Assembly (NCBI GenBank): GCA_949752745.1
Contig: OX457031.1
Span: forward strand, 54,922,803 to 54,986,802
Direction: 5' to 3'
DNA length: 64,000 nt
Origin: Protula sp. h YS-2021
Taxonomy: Eukaryota > Annelida > Polychaeta > Sabellida > Serpulidae
The translations under genes were made by a program, and so were the position numbers. A model generated the notes under the pieces. The model did no database searches and was not told where the DNA came from. It saw only the letters and a program-made list of their open reading frames with translations. Shown piece after piece: positions 11,245 through 23,137 of the stretch. The first letter of the stretch is position 1. Each line of letters starts with the position of its first letter.

Positions 11245-14125
11245 CTATAAATTAACAACGAAGAATTTAGAGTATGTGCCAATGTGGTCGCCCATAGATT
11301 TGCAGCACTTGTCTTGAACATTTGTCCCTTTTGCGTGCTCTATCATATTGATGAAAAAATAATCGACCTGTTTTGTAGGGATGCTACAAGTCCTACAAAG
11401 GCAGACAGTGGATCTTTTCTTAAGTATTTTGACAGGAATGCTTCCTTGGGTGCACGCTCTAGACGGCTTACCGAGAGAGGAAGGCCTCATCAGGTAGAAG
11501 ATTTCACCAAATCTATAAAGAGACAGCTCAGGACTTTTCAAAATTTCAAACCCGATTGCTTTAAGATTCCTTGGCGATTATAGAAGTTTCATGTCCAAAG
11601 TGATGGATGTTATGCAGTCCTGACTGAAAGCTCTAGACAATTTGTTGAGCGTTTATGGAACTTCTATTGACAGGAAGATTACCAGCCTGGTCGAAGAGTT
11701 CGACTCTTTTCAAATCTTGCCGTGAAAGCAGATACAAATGCTCTCTGTAATGACAAATGTACCTGTCTAGTACTTCTAGTATTGGATCAAACTCATACTG
11801 GATCATAAGGAGTAAGTTCCCAGTCCTGCAAGTCTTCCATCACAGCTATTGAAAAGTCACGACGCACATGACAGTCAGGCAACATTTCATTCAATTCTTA
11901 CTTTTTCTCACAATGAATTGAAGCTAAAGCAAAGCAGCTGCGGCGAGTGTACAGCTTGATTATGTCGATCGTGAGGTTGAGCTATAAGCAGAAGTGGCTA
12001 CGCAGGAAGAAGAGCGACAAAGGCTTGAGTTTCAAAAGCAATATGACATTGTCCAAGCTAAGATTGACGTCTTTCGTAGGTTCGCGTTCTATTAGAAATA
12101 TTGAAGAGCATTTAAGTTCAGGTGAGAAGTCAGAGCATTTGTTCGGGACTGTCAGTGCATCTGCTGATCAAAAGACACCAATTATGCATTCCTCACTTAC
12201 ATCAGATGCAATTGTAACTGCGGGTAAATCAACACTGGATAGTTACCCAAACACTGCAAATCCAGTATCGAGCTTCACTTTACAGTAAACCCCTATTAGT
12301 TTTCCAGTGCAGACCTGTGTGAATTGGAGACCTCAACTCCAACTTCGGAATATTACACTCAAAGTTACTGCTATGATACTACAGTCTGGTCACCAGCTTT
12401 GCTTACAGCCTTTGACATGTACGACATCTGCCAAGGTTATATTTTTAGGAATACTCAGCGTATAGATATTTCAGCCGTTCCGTCAACACCCAAATCTTCC
12501 TTCTCAAACCTCCATTTCTGACGTTACTTATTCGTTGAGTGAGCACATAACATTGGGTCGCTTCCTCATCATCAAACCAGCAGTGTTTGACGGTAGTAAT
12601 GCTCTGGAATTCCCGATCTGGAAAGTCTCTGTCGACACCTGATACACAGCAAAAGCATTCCACAAGTGAAAGTTTGCACTTCCTTAACCGCTGAGAAGTG
12701 GAGAAGCTAATGTGAAGCTGAAGTCTAAAGTCAGATTTCTTGCTGTGCAAGCGAAAAACAATCAGATGTGTGTTTCTATTAAGGTTCTCAAGCGCTAAGT
12801 GAGAGTCGAAAGCTCGCTGACAGTATTTCAAAGGCTAGATTTATCCAGTGTGTATTCGTTGTCTCATGAGCAGACACATGGCAAACAAAAACTGCAAATC
12901 TGATTTTGTGTGTGGCACTTGCAAATGCAAACATCATACATTATCTCAAGGAGTTCTAATTGCAACAGACAGTCAGTCTGCAGTTTTCGAGTGTTTGCAG
13001 TATTTCGAATATGTTTTTGAGCGGTCAGAGTACCATGATGCTGCCAGTATATGTATCACATTCTAGCAATTCCTCGAAGGAAATTCACGTTTACTGCATC
13101 CCCGATACACGGTTTAATCAATCGTTTTTGTCTGGATGCTTGTGATGCATTAGAAATAGACAGAATCCCAGTAATCCTGATCTTGTCAACAGTACCTAAA
13201 GCAAACTCTCAAATTGACTGCGAAAAATTATCCATTTTGCAAATCAAATCAAGTATTCAATCTTTCCCCGCTTCATTGCTGAGACGTCATATTAGCAAAC
13301 TGTGCACATATCACCACCAAGGATAGGTCAAACTCTATCCTTATTGGTCTAGAATCATGAGTTCCATGCAGCCTTTATGTAGTTTTCCAATTCCGTTTCT
13401 CATCGAATACAATTGCACGAAACGCTTGTGTATTCGCGAGATCATTCCTCCGATAGACAACGGCCCATATGCTCAGTGAACCAGTTTATTGCAACAGAAG
13501 GATTTGTGGCATATACCTGAATGGCAGTTCGCTGTGGGCACCTATTTTATCAATTCTGTCACTGGAGGGCTGTCAAGCTTTAGATTGGAATCTGTAGCTT
13601 TTGCTTGTGGCGTCAAAAAGATGTCCTACAATTTTCGAGATGAAAGAATCACATAGATTAGTTGGGTTTCTTGTGGTGGCCAAATGGAGACCTCACCCAA
13701 GATTGACGGGTTATAGGATAACTTCATATCTTTGGGGCGGCATCATCTCCATCGTGTTCAACATTCGCATTCAGACATATTGCTTCTGAATACCATTTTA
13801 CTTACGGTTTAGACGTTTAACCATTCATCAAGAAGGACCTAAGACGACAGTCTCAAGTCTGTCTCCAGATTAGGCATCTGCTCCCATCTCCTGAGAAAAG
13901 CTCTGTGTCTTGAGGTTTGTGTGAATTTACACAACTTTGTGTCAAAGGAGAAAGATGTGTTAAAGATTATCGATTGGATGAAGAGAGCTGCGTCTGCTCA
14001 GAATGTAAACATAATGTTCAAAGATCTCCTTGTAGAGCGAGCCCTAGATGTCGAATGGTGCATTCAATCAGGCAGTTTTGGTCTTCGGGTCGTGTTGAAC
14101 AATAAGCCGGTGGCTTACAAGTTCT
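11245..14125 (+). pseudogene. BEL-A gag and N-terminal pol, decayed
   Basis: Broken reading frames spread over all three phases. A zinc knuckle is visible at 12850-12945 (CIRCLMSRHMANKNC then CGTCKCKHH), the CCHC pair that ends BEL/Pao gag. At 13920-14125 a frame reads VERALDVEWCIQ and VVLNNKPVAYK, the RT-RNase H junction block of BEL/Pao (compare ERALGIRWC at 21175 in BEL-C). Between them no open frame exceeds about 100 codons. The minus-strand relative BEL-B shows the same peptides at 34.9-36.0 kb, which supports the assignment. The sequence stops abruptly at about 14125, where PLE1 begins. Confidence 0.65.
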
Positions 14126-14218
14126 CTATTTTTCCGTAAATATATTTATTTGATTGGTCAAATGTACTTAGTTTAAATTTCATTGTGACACAACGAATCT
14201 AGACTATTACCTTACATA

Positions 14219-14254
14219 GATCTTTCGTCTTTATCCAAAGACTTCGTCAGCTAA
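14219..14254 (-). ncRNA. Hammerhead-like motif, inverted PLE1 head copy
   Basis: On the minus strand the order is CTGACGA (14244-14250), a spacer A, GTCTTT-GGAT-AAAGAC as a 6-bp stem II, GAAA, then the palindrome GATC followed by TA. CUGANGA plus GAAA is the hammerhead core. A loopless palindromic stem III suits the dimeric hammerheads known in PLEs. Stem I pairing is weak here. Activity is not shown. Confidence 0.5.
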
Positions 14255-14281
14255 CTTAGTAGCCGCCTTAATTACCAAGTC

Positions 14282-14323
14282 ATAAGTGCCTGACAGCTTG
14301 TATGCAAGCTGTCAGGCACTTAT
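14282..14323. repeat. Perfect 19-bp hairpin, 4-nt loop, at the PLE1 head
   Basis: ATAAGTGCCTGACAGCTTG at 14282-14300 is exactly complementary to 14305-14323 around the loop TATG. GCCAGGCACTTATGAC recurs at 25336, so the hairpin is the junction of the inverted 3'-end copy with the direct copy of PLE1. Weaker outer arms (CCGTAAATATATTTATTTGATTGG at 14138, reversed near 14345-14370) extend the inverted structure. Confidence 0.85.
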
Positions 14324-14589
14324 AATTTGGTGACTAAGTACATGTCACCAATCAAATGAATATATTTACGGATATTAGGCAAATTATGGACATATTTGAA
14401 ATCGTCCAAAAATCCAAAAAGTAGAATTCAAAGCCTCAAAAGAACGACAACAGGAAAAAACTAGAGGACCTGAAAGCCAAAAAGTTCAGTCGATACGAAC
14501 TGGATCTGAGTGGAGAACAACTAACAATGGGTCAAAAACATCTCAAAGAACCAACTCAAAAAGAAAAGAAACATCAGTTCTGGCGCAAG

Positions 14590-16329
14590 GGTTAAATTTT
14601 GCAAAAAGTCCACAATCTAACTTCACGGAGAAAGAAAAGGAAGCCTTTCATACACTCAGAAAGAATGACGATATAATCATCCCACCAGGAGATAAAGGCA
14701 AATGTACTGTAGTTTTGGACAAATCAAAATATATTGAGAAGGTTTAAGAAATGTTGAGCCGGCACAAAACATATGAAGTATTGAAGGGGGCCCACTCAAA
14801 AATTCAAATGTCAGCTGATAGCTTTTCTAAAAAAACAAGACAAATTAACCGAAAGAAAGCACAATTATATCTATCCAACCTCGAAAAATATCCCTCGTCT
14901 ATACTACATCCATAAAATCCATAAATCTGGGAACCGGTTACGACCCATAGTCGAGTACACCGGTTCAGTTAGATACAACAGGTCACGGCTTTGGCGGATA
15001 TTTCGTCACCGTTACTAGTAAGATCCAAATACCATGTACAAACTTCAAAGGATTTTGCCGACACAACATGTGCAGTAACGGCGGAAGAAGAGTGACATAT
15101 TCAATTCACATGACGTCGTCAGCCTGTTTGCAAATACGTTTATCCCGGTAACAATTGACATTATAAAGCGGAAATTGAAACAGAATTTCACGCTTGGGGA
15201 GAAGACAAAGAGATAGACGAAGTGATCACGCTGCTAGATTTCATACTCACAACAACACATGTTCAGTTTCAAGAAAAAGCTTACAAACAGAAATTTGGAA
15301 GGGCAATGGAAAGTCCAGTTTCGGCAATAGTGACCAATTTCTTGATGGAAGACTTCAAGCAACAAGCAATCGAGACAGCATCACTAGAAGCAAAGCCAAA
15401 ATTAACCTATCACTCCAATCAAATAGTATTAAATTTACATATGAAAAAGAAAACGATGGACATTTGCCTTTCCTAGACACCCGCAATGAAGATGGAACCA
15501 CTAAACTAGAAGCATACGAAAAAAAGACGCACACTGACCAGTACTTAAATTTTAGTCACACTATCCTCTACAATACAAACTGAGTGTAATTTGGACGTTG
15601 TTTAACCAGAATGAAAATATTAGATACAACACCGAAAAAGAGCTAGAGTACACAAAAAGGCTATGACGTATGCGAATGTCCAGAGTAATCTTTCAAAAGG
15701 ACAAAACAGAAGATATCGAAAGAGGCAAGAAAATTCACTAAAAAGGAAAGCCACAGAAAGAGCCACGGAACAATAGACCACTTAGCACAGTTCCGTAATG
15801 CAGAGGGATCACAGAAAGACTAGGAAGAGTATTCAGACAGTTCAACATCTCAGTAGCGGTCAAACTTCACCAAACTCTAAGACAGTTTCACTGTCGTAAC
15901 TGCAATTAAGCAGATTAGTATCGGCTTATTGGTTTGGATATTCCATTCGCAACTCCTCGCAAACAATAAAATGGTTTTATTTGAAAGAAATAAAACTCTG
16001 ATTCCACTTCGTGACTGTTTATCAATATTCCGTGGTGCACTGTAAGCGTTAGCGCATGTTCGAATACCTTTCAGCAACTAATCTGAACCGTATCACCAGC
16101 AGATTATCCCATGTACCGAATAGCATCCGTAACTACAGCAACAATCGCCGGATCTTCACAAGCTCAACATTGATACAGCTTCTGGACAGTCCTTCAACCA
16201 TACATCAACTACAGGCCAGGTCGTACAAATTACTTGAGAACCCTTATTTAATACATGTTCGAAAAATATCGGCCTCTTTTCATACAATGCTACACTACAC
16301 ATAAAGAGCAACCTGAACTCTACCACTAC
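14590..16329 (+). pseudogene. PLE1 reverse transcriptase remnant, 5' half
   Basis: At 14594-14745 a frame reads LNFAKSPQ and later LRKNDDIIIPPGDKGKCTVVLD, the N-terminal 'LRKD..I.I..ADKG..TVV.D' block shared by Penelope RTs. At about 14880-14950 a YPPRLYxIHKIHKSG-type block is frameshifted. At 15240-15580 frames give [20 protein letters not shown] (motif B region), then [10 protein letters not shown] and [10 protein letters not shown], all typical of PLE RT. Motif C is not intact. Sequence from 15.6 to 16.33 kb should hold the linker and GIY-YIG start, but I could read only fragments. It ends at the BEL-C target site ACTAC (16325-16329). Confidence 0.65.
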
Positions 16330-16914
16330 TGTAAAGAATGAATTCCATGTCATTCTTTGTTTTTATTTGACGTATGATTTGATTTGTGACAAATTTTGCT
16401 AAACATGCGGTTCGTCGTTGTTTGACAATTTTTTGGGTGCCTTGATAAAAGCCCGCGATTTTAAAGGGCTAAGGTTGACTGATTTTCCCCCCGCGGTCGC
16501 TGGTGGGCCGGATTCCGGGTTGTTTTTGGATTTAAATTTAAACTCTTACACAGGGCACAATGGGTAAGAAATTACTTTAATATATTTGTCTTTGTTTGTC
16601 TTAACAATAATATGATACAAAATGAAATTTTTGTTCAAAGAATGAATTACAAGAGAGAACTGAAAATATGCGTGGTTGTGTATTTTACACACTATTTTGT
16701 GTATTTGTAACTCGGTACTTAAGCTATCGGCTCTGCTTAAGCAGAATCTTATAAGTATCGATTGAAAACACGATTCTAATATTGTTCTTCTTTTTTTAAT
16801 TTATTATTGTAGTTTCACGGAATCAAAGAGGGAAATAAAGATGTAATTTGAGAAATTCTTTCCATAAAATCCCCCTGTGGTTTTAGTCAATAACCCGTGA
16901 TATCTGCCGCCACA
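16330..16914 (+). repeat. 5' LTR of BEL-C, lacking the TATA segment
   Basis: It is 585 bp against 645 bp for the 3' LTR. The 60-bp shortfall lies after GATTTTCCCCCC (near 16492), exactly where the 3' LTR has ACTATAAAAGGA. The poly(A) side (GGGAAATAAAGATG near 16830) is kept. Confidence 0.92.
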
Positions 16915-17774
16915 GTGAAACCATTTCCCGCAAGTACCGATCTTCCGCAGTTTTACTGTCACTGATGCGTTGTCGTTATGATGGTCAGACGTCTTCCGCA
17001 TGTCTTTGGCTCTGCTATCCTGCTGCCACGTGTTTTCAATGATGTTCAGCAATGATGTTTAACCTATTTCAAGCAGATTAGCTTTGCCTTTTCTGCAAGC
17101 GTGCCGCAGGAAAATAACGCCTTAAATTCTACTCTGTGACGTTCAGACTGCCAGTCAAGAAGAAACTGTTTTCTCCACAATAGTCGCTCTGGTAGAGCAG
17201 CCCAGTTCCACAACCATTCTCAGGCGCCGCTTCAACGAAATTCTACACAAACAGCTGTTCAGCTGTTCAGAGAAGTCATAGCGTGTTTATCAACATGTGC
17301 GTCGGCGTGTAAATCAAGATGTGTGTCGGCGTGTATACCAACAAGTGTGTCGTCGTGTATATCAAGATATCAGCAACGCGCCCTCTACCACGAGATCAGC
17401 TGTTTTGCATCAGCAGATTCCAACAGGTGACATTTGACTATTTCGATTGTGTTTCGCGCATTGGAACTTCAGTACAGAATTCTATTCCTGAAATAAGGTA
17501 GTGTGTTTGACCTACCGTTCAACCAAGAGACACCTATTTTGACTGAACATTTATTTTGGTTTATTGTGTTTTTTTTTCAGGGTTATTAAATATGTAAAAC
17601 CAAGTTAAGTAAAACGAGTATTTGGGGTTTATTTGGTTTAGTAATTGGGGTTGTGTGATATAGAATTTCGGGTATTGATTTGGTACAATATGTAACGGGT
17701 GACCTGAAGGCTAGACTTAAACTCAGTACATAGCGTGTAGCACCCCAGCACGCACAACGTTGTCAAACCCCAAA
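16915..17774 (+). other. BEL-C leader with 22-26 bp tandem repeats
   Basis: Untranslated leader between the 5' LTR and gag. At about 17283-17370 it holds three to four degenerate copies of a unit like TCAAGATGTGTGTCGGCGTG. Nothing else is recognised. The primer binding site should start at 16915 (GTGAAACCATTTCCC) but I cannot assign its tRNA. Confidence 0.55.
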
Positions 17775-19392
17775 ATGTAACCTAAGAGTGACAAGGTTAT
17801 TAGTTTTAATCCCGAATGCGAGGGAACGATTGATCAAACAGGTGAGGATTCTGGTTCTGGCATAAATGCCAAACGCGCAAGTGTACGCAAGAAAAAACTG
17901 ACGGATAAAGGTTTAGAGTACGAAATTGGTATTGCAAACAAACACTTTAAATCTCAATTTAACAAACTTGCTAAACTAATCATGTCAATTGATATTTTTC
18001 TTGGTGCAGATAAACTATCTGAAGTCGATTTAAAATTGGCAAGAAATGATTTAAATGAATCGTTAAAGGTTTTAGATAGTGCTTATCAAAGGTTAGAAAC
18101 TATTGAAGGCTACGAGCCAGAAGATGAAACGAGATCCAAATATGAATACATGCAAATGGAAGCGTTGAGGTTAAATAAAAGGCTTAGTGAAGAAAAAGCT
18201 CAGTTTGTGTTAGAGCGTAAGTCTTCCACCTCAAATGTGTCTAATGTTTCTAAGCGATCTAGGGATCTAGAAGCTTAAGCAGCCTCACTCAAAGCCAAGG
18301 TAAAATTCATGGACCTTGAAAGGCAAAAACGGCTTGAGGTTGAGGAAAAGAGAGCTGAACTAGAACGGTTACAGGTGAGTAAACCAATTGAAATGTTGAA
18401 TGCACAAGCGCAGGCGCTGAAAATCGAAGAAGAGGTAAAATCTGTGTGTGGTGAATTCAAAGAACCTCTCAAAATGGAACAGGTAAATGATTATGTTTCC
18501 AGTTTGCCGAAACTGCCACCCCCGAGAAGGGACGACGTGCATTATGTCTAGAACAATTTATTACAGGCTCTATGTGAACAGACAGCAGTGAGCAGGTTGC
18601 CCATACCCGAACCAGGTGTTTTTGATGGCGATTTTCTCAAATTTACAGGTTGAAAGCAGGCGTTTTCCGTACTTATTGAAAGAAGAGGTGTTTTGCCGAC
18701 AGATAAGATTCATTATCTCAAGAAGTATTTGCCTGGCTCTGCTCTAGAATGCGTAGAAGGGTACCTTTTGATACCAAGTGATGATGCTTATAACCAAGCA
18801 ATGGCTCTGTTAGAGCAACGTTTTGGTAATCCGTTTTGCATAGGTACAGCATTCAAAGAGAAATAAGAGAGTTAGCCAAAGATCTCGAAGACAGATTCAC
18901 TTGCGTTGCGTAGAATTTCAGATTTCTCACGACAGGTTCTAGCAAAAAACCTGAAGAGCCTGGACGATGAAATGCAATCGCAACGTCTACTGACCAAGTT
19001 ACCAGGGTGGCTCGTGACCAGATGGGCAAGAGTTTCAGCTGAATACAGGAAAAAGGAAAATGCATATCCTAATTTTCAAAAATTTGTCGCTTTTATTGCA
19101 GATGAAGCAAACATAGCATGTGATCCTGTAACTTCATTTCAGAACCTGAAACCAAAAATCAAAGATTCTACCCAAGGCAAGGAGAAAGTGAGTCATTCTG
19201 TTAGATCTTTCCAGGCCAAAGCAAACAATATAAAGCCTAAGCAAGGTAAATTCGACACACAGATAAGGAAATCTCAGGGAGCACTACTTGTCCCAAAGTG
19301 CCTCTGTTGTGACCAAGTCCATCAGTTGATAAAATGCTCAGCTTTTGAAAGTAAATAACCAGAAGAAAAGCAAATTTTGTTAAAAGTAAGGG
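17775..19392 (+). pseudogene. BEL-C gag, decayed by in-frame stops
   Basis: A single frame runs from the ATG at 17775 to about 19358, but TAA follows the ATG directly (17778-17780). Further in-frame stops occur at 18276, 18549, about 18651, and twice near 18869-18880. The first third is a charged helical region with coiled-coil character (LERQKRLEVEEKRAELERLQ at 18312). The centre carries the DUF1759-like BEL/Pao gag block: IPEPGVFDGDFLKF, ALIERRG-type, KIHYLKKYLPGSALECVEGY, LLEQRFGNPF (18605-18840). The end has a Cys-rich CLCCDQVHQLIKC. A frameshift near 19360-19394 moves the knuckles to another frame. Most stops could come from single transitions at Gln or Trp codons. Confidence 0.8.
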
Positions 19393-19393
19393 C

Positions 19394-19924
19394 TTGTGTT
19401 ACAGCTGTTTGAAGAAGGGTCACATGAAGAAAGACTGTAAAGCCAAGGCCATTTGTGACATCTGTCAAAAGAAGCACCCAACTGTACTGCACTCAGACGT
19501 TAAGCCAGCGAGTTCAAGCGGCGTTAATGTGAATGCAAAACCATTTCAGCCGATAATGTCACAAGCTTTAAACAGTTCAACTCACAGTTCACAATCAAAT
19601 AAAAGCTCCATGATCGTGCCAGCATGGATGTCACACTGCAGCAACCCGGATCAGGAAACCTTGGTATATGCACTTCTAGATACACAATCTGACACGACGT
19701 TTTTGCTACAGAAGACAGCGGAGGATCTGCGTCTCCCGAAAACCGATGTGAACTTGATTTTATCTTCAATGACGTCTGAGAATGAGGTTATTAAAAGTAA
19801 TAAAATTACAGGTATAAGGGTAAAACACTTCAGCTCAGACTCTACAGTTGATTTATCTGCAACGTACACGAGAAACATTATGCCAGCAAACCGACGCCAC
19901 ATCCCAACAAGAGAAATGGCTTAA
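19394..19924 (+). pseudogene. BEL-C zinc knuckles and aspartic protease
   Basis: CYSCLKKGHMKKDC and CDICQKKHPTVLH are two knuckles that bind element RNA in the capsid. They are followed by a linker and the retropepsin-like block YALLDTQSDTTFL, where DTQSD replaces the usual DTGS, a form common in this superfamily. The frame closes at 19924 in a different phase from RT, and the 250 bp up to 20176 contains more stops, so the normal gag-pol polyprotein is not produced. The protease would cut the polyprotein in the particle. Confidence 0.75.
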
Positions 19925-20175
19925 AAATGGCCTTATTTAAGTCCGTTAGCAGATAAGATTCCTTTTTTGCAAACCTGCGACATCGCTTTGTTGATAGGCT
20001 ACAACTGTGTCAAGGCTTTGTTGCCCGTTGATGCTATTGCACCAGCGAATGGAGGTCCCTATGGTCAAGAGACAGCACTAGGTTGAGGTATAATCGGAAT
20101 CGTTGACTCTCAAGTTGAGGGAGATGAAATTGGACTCAGTCACAGAATCCTGATCAGGTAGTCCCTAAAGAATTA

Positions 20176-22371
20176 TTGCTTCCCGATACTAATGACCAAG
20201 TTCATTTTTCAGCAAAGGTGAAGGTGTCTGAAGCTATCACACCTAGAGATGTTACAAAGATGCTGGAGCTTGATTTTAATGATCACTTTGACTCAAAACA
20301 GGTGAAGCAGTCACGGGAAGACAAACAGTTCTTGTCAATTATGCAGCAGGGTATTCACCGCATAGGAAATCACTATGAAATGCCTTTGCCTTTCAGGACA
20401 GTTGTACCTAAACTACCAAACAACAGACAGCTAGCGCTGAAAAGATTATTTGGTTTAAGAAAGCGCTTGATTAGAGATGGCAAGTTTAGATCAGATTACA
20501 GTGACATCATGGATGAATTGCTTTCTAGGGGTTTTGCAGAACCAGTGCCCGAGTCACAGATTGGATCCGAATCAGCCAAGTACATACCAAAGATCAGATT
20601 TGCATTCGATTGCAGTGCAAAATTCCATAGTGTCTGTATTAACGATGTTCTCTTGCAGGGACCAGACCTGACGAATTCTCTGATCGGAGTGTTGTGCCGA
20701 TTCAGACTGGAACCCATCTGCTTCATGTGCGATGTGGAGAAAATGTTTTATATGTTCCATGTCAATCCAGAGCATCGCGATTACTTACGTTTTCTGTGGT
20801 TCAGAGGTGGTGATGTTAATGGAGAAATAGTGGAGTACAGAATGACTGTGCATCTCTTCGGAGCTGTAAGCTCCCCAAGTTGTTCAAATTTCGGCCTCAA
20901 ATATATAGCCTCTGGGTTTTCAGAAAGATACTGCCAAACGACGACGGATTTTGTTACATCAGACTTCTATGTCGATGCACGGATTGAAATCTGTTGCAGA
21001 CGAGAAATCGGCTGTCGAATTGATTCTTAGTAGCATAAATATGTGCAAAGAAGGAGGTCTAAAGATATACAAGTTTCTGTCGAATTCCGCTGCAGTAATG
21101 AACCAAATTCCGATCGAATATCGAGCCAAAGGACTGACAAATTAGATTTGCTAGAGAAAGATTTGCCAACTGAACGCGCGCTGGGAATTCGTTGGTGCTT
21201 GAAGAGTGACACCTTTCAGTATCATGTCATGACACAAGACAAACCAACCACCAGACGAGGTATCTTGTCAACAGTCAGTTCCATGTACGATCCATTAGGA
21301 TTTGCAGCCCCTTTCACACTTCTAGTTAAACAGTTATTGCAAGAACTTTGCAGGGAGCAAAAGGCCTGGGACGATGGGGTTAGTTCACAACTTCAAGAAC
21401 GGTGGGTCAAGTGGAATCATGATGCAAAGAAATTAGAAGCGCTGCGCATTTCCAGATGCGTCAAACCTAAAGACTTCGGATTAGTGGTTAGCACTGAACT
21501 GCACCATTTTGCCGATGCTAGCTCAGTAGGCTACGCTGCCTGCTCTTATTTAAGACTGAAAAATGACAAAGGCGATGTTTCTGTGTCCTTTCTTTTAGAT
21601 AAAGCCAGAGTCGCGCCCCTAAAGTTTATGACAATCCCGCGTCTCGAATTGACAGCAGCTTTGATTGCGGTGAAACTTAGTAAGTTCCCCAACGTAGAAC
21701 TGAAACTGACCGATGTGAAGAATTATTACTGGTCCGATAGCACTGTGACGTTGTCTTACATAGCTAATGACGCTCGAAGGTTTCATATTTTTGTAGCGAA
21801 CAGGGTAGATCAGATCAGAGATTTTACAGATGTTGACCAGTGGTTCTATGCCCCCACCGACAAGAATCCTGATGATCTTGCATCCCGAATCATAGTTATT
21901 GATGAAACTTTCCAGACTTCTGCATGGCTCAATGGGCCTACCCTTTTACACGATCCCGAATTTCAGTTACCCTGTTCCAGCGGTCGTGATTACGCATGCG
22001 ATCTGAAGACATGCGATCCTGAAGTGAAGAAAGCTCAAACCTTTGCAGCCATCTCAATCCAACCAAAAGTCATTGACAGAGGTTTTGTGGCCAAATTTTC
22101 TAGTTTCAGGAAACTGATACGGGTGGTTGCAATTTGTCTCAAGTTTGGGCGATTCTTAAAGTCAAAACTTGATCAGAAGCAAAGCCGCGCAAAGAAAAGA
22201 GAAAGTAATTTGACTTTGTATTCCTCCATTAATGTTGCTAATTTGCATGAATCGGAGAAGATTATTGTGAAATCTGTTCAAAACGATTTCTTTGCAGATG
22301 ACATTCACGCATTAAAAGCCCGAAAGAATGTTGCCAAAAGCTCTGTACTTCAAAATCTAGATTGTTTTTAG
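20176..22371 (+). pseudogene. BEL-C reverse transcriptase and RNase H, one frameshift in the active site
   Basis: RT starts in one frame (20176-21030) with the Pao motifs MPLPFRTVVPKLPNNR, LKRLFGLRKRL, VRFAFDCSAK-type FAFDCSAKF, and motif A FMCDVEKMFYMFHV. At FYVD (20968-20979) one extra base, most simply the C at 20978, breaks the YVDD catalytic motif and shifts the frame. The sequel GLKSVADEKSAVEL continues in the frame starting at 20951. A further shift leads to the frame at 21043-22371, which is open for 1.3 kb. It carries ERALGIRWCLKSDTF, TVSSMYDPLGFAAPFT, and RNase H blocks HHFADASSVGYAACSY, IPRLELTAAL, YYWSDSTVTL and NPDDLASR. The RNase H half is therefore well preserved while RT is inactive. 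Confidence 0.88.
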
Positions 22372-23137
22372 ATGAAGAAGAGGTTCATAGAGTTGGAGGT
22401 AGACTAAAAACAGTGATTTGCCTTTAAGTGAAAAGCACTCGATTGCCCAAAGACAGCTATGTATCAAAGCTTATTATAGGCCATTTTCATGAAGCTGTTG
22501 CCCGCCAGGGAAAAGGTATGACCATGAATAGAATAAGGTCACACGGTTACTGGATAGTGAACATACTATCGAAGTGTTTTGAATGTGCTGCTCTGTCAGC
22601 ATAGCAAACAGTTAGACGATGAGTCTCTTCGTACATTCTTATGTGAAGTGATGTCAGTGTTGAATAGTCGCCCCTTGACAGTGCAAAACATGAATGATCC
22701 GAATTCTCTCACACCGTTATCCCCAAACAATCTTATTGTGATGAAATCAAATGTTGTTTTACCCCCACCAGGAGAATTCCAACACAACGATGTTTATTCT
22801 CTAAAGCTTTGGCGGAGAGTGCAATATTTAGTAGAGCAGTTCTGGGGTAGGTGTACAAGGGTACCTCCAAAATCTACAGGTAAGATCCAAATGGAAGAGA
22901 GAAAGGCGAAATTTAAAGACAGGTGATATTGTCTTAATTACATACGAAAATGTCCCGCGTAATATGTGAAATTTAGTACGGGTGATTAAAACGTTCGTTT
23001 CCAACGACAAGCTCATTAGAAGTGTCGAATTGCAAGTGGGTGATAGATGCTTAGAAAATAAAAGCCACGGTCCCATACAAGTATTCTTGTTAGGCCTGTC
23101 CATAAATTAGTTTTACTTGTTGAATCTTAATGTATGT
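22372..23137 (+). pseudogene. BEL-C integrase, catalytic core missing
   Basis: The N-terminal zinc-binding side is visible at about 22440-22590 (LIIGHFHEAVARQGKG, RSHGYWIVN, then KCFECAAL), and the C-terminal side at 22600-23137 (LNSRPLTVQN, NNLIVMKSNVVLPPPGEF, LWRRVQYLVEQFWGRW-like). The DDE core expected between them, about 150 residues, is absent: only a few bases separate the two blocks at about 22590-22600. A Trp-to-stop change near 22970 and frameshifts follow. The end RPVHKLVLLV (about 23092-23122, read in another frame) matches the usual C-terminus of BEL/Pao pol. Confidence 0.75.

Noticed and set aside
11284..11583. 99-codon ORF as a host gene
   Set aside because: Lies in the BEL-A gag region and similar sequence occurs in reverse in BEL-B near 37.1-37.3 kb; no independent gene support.
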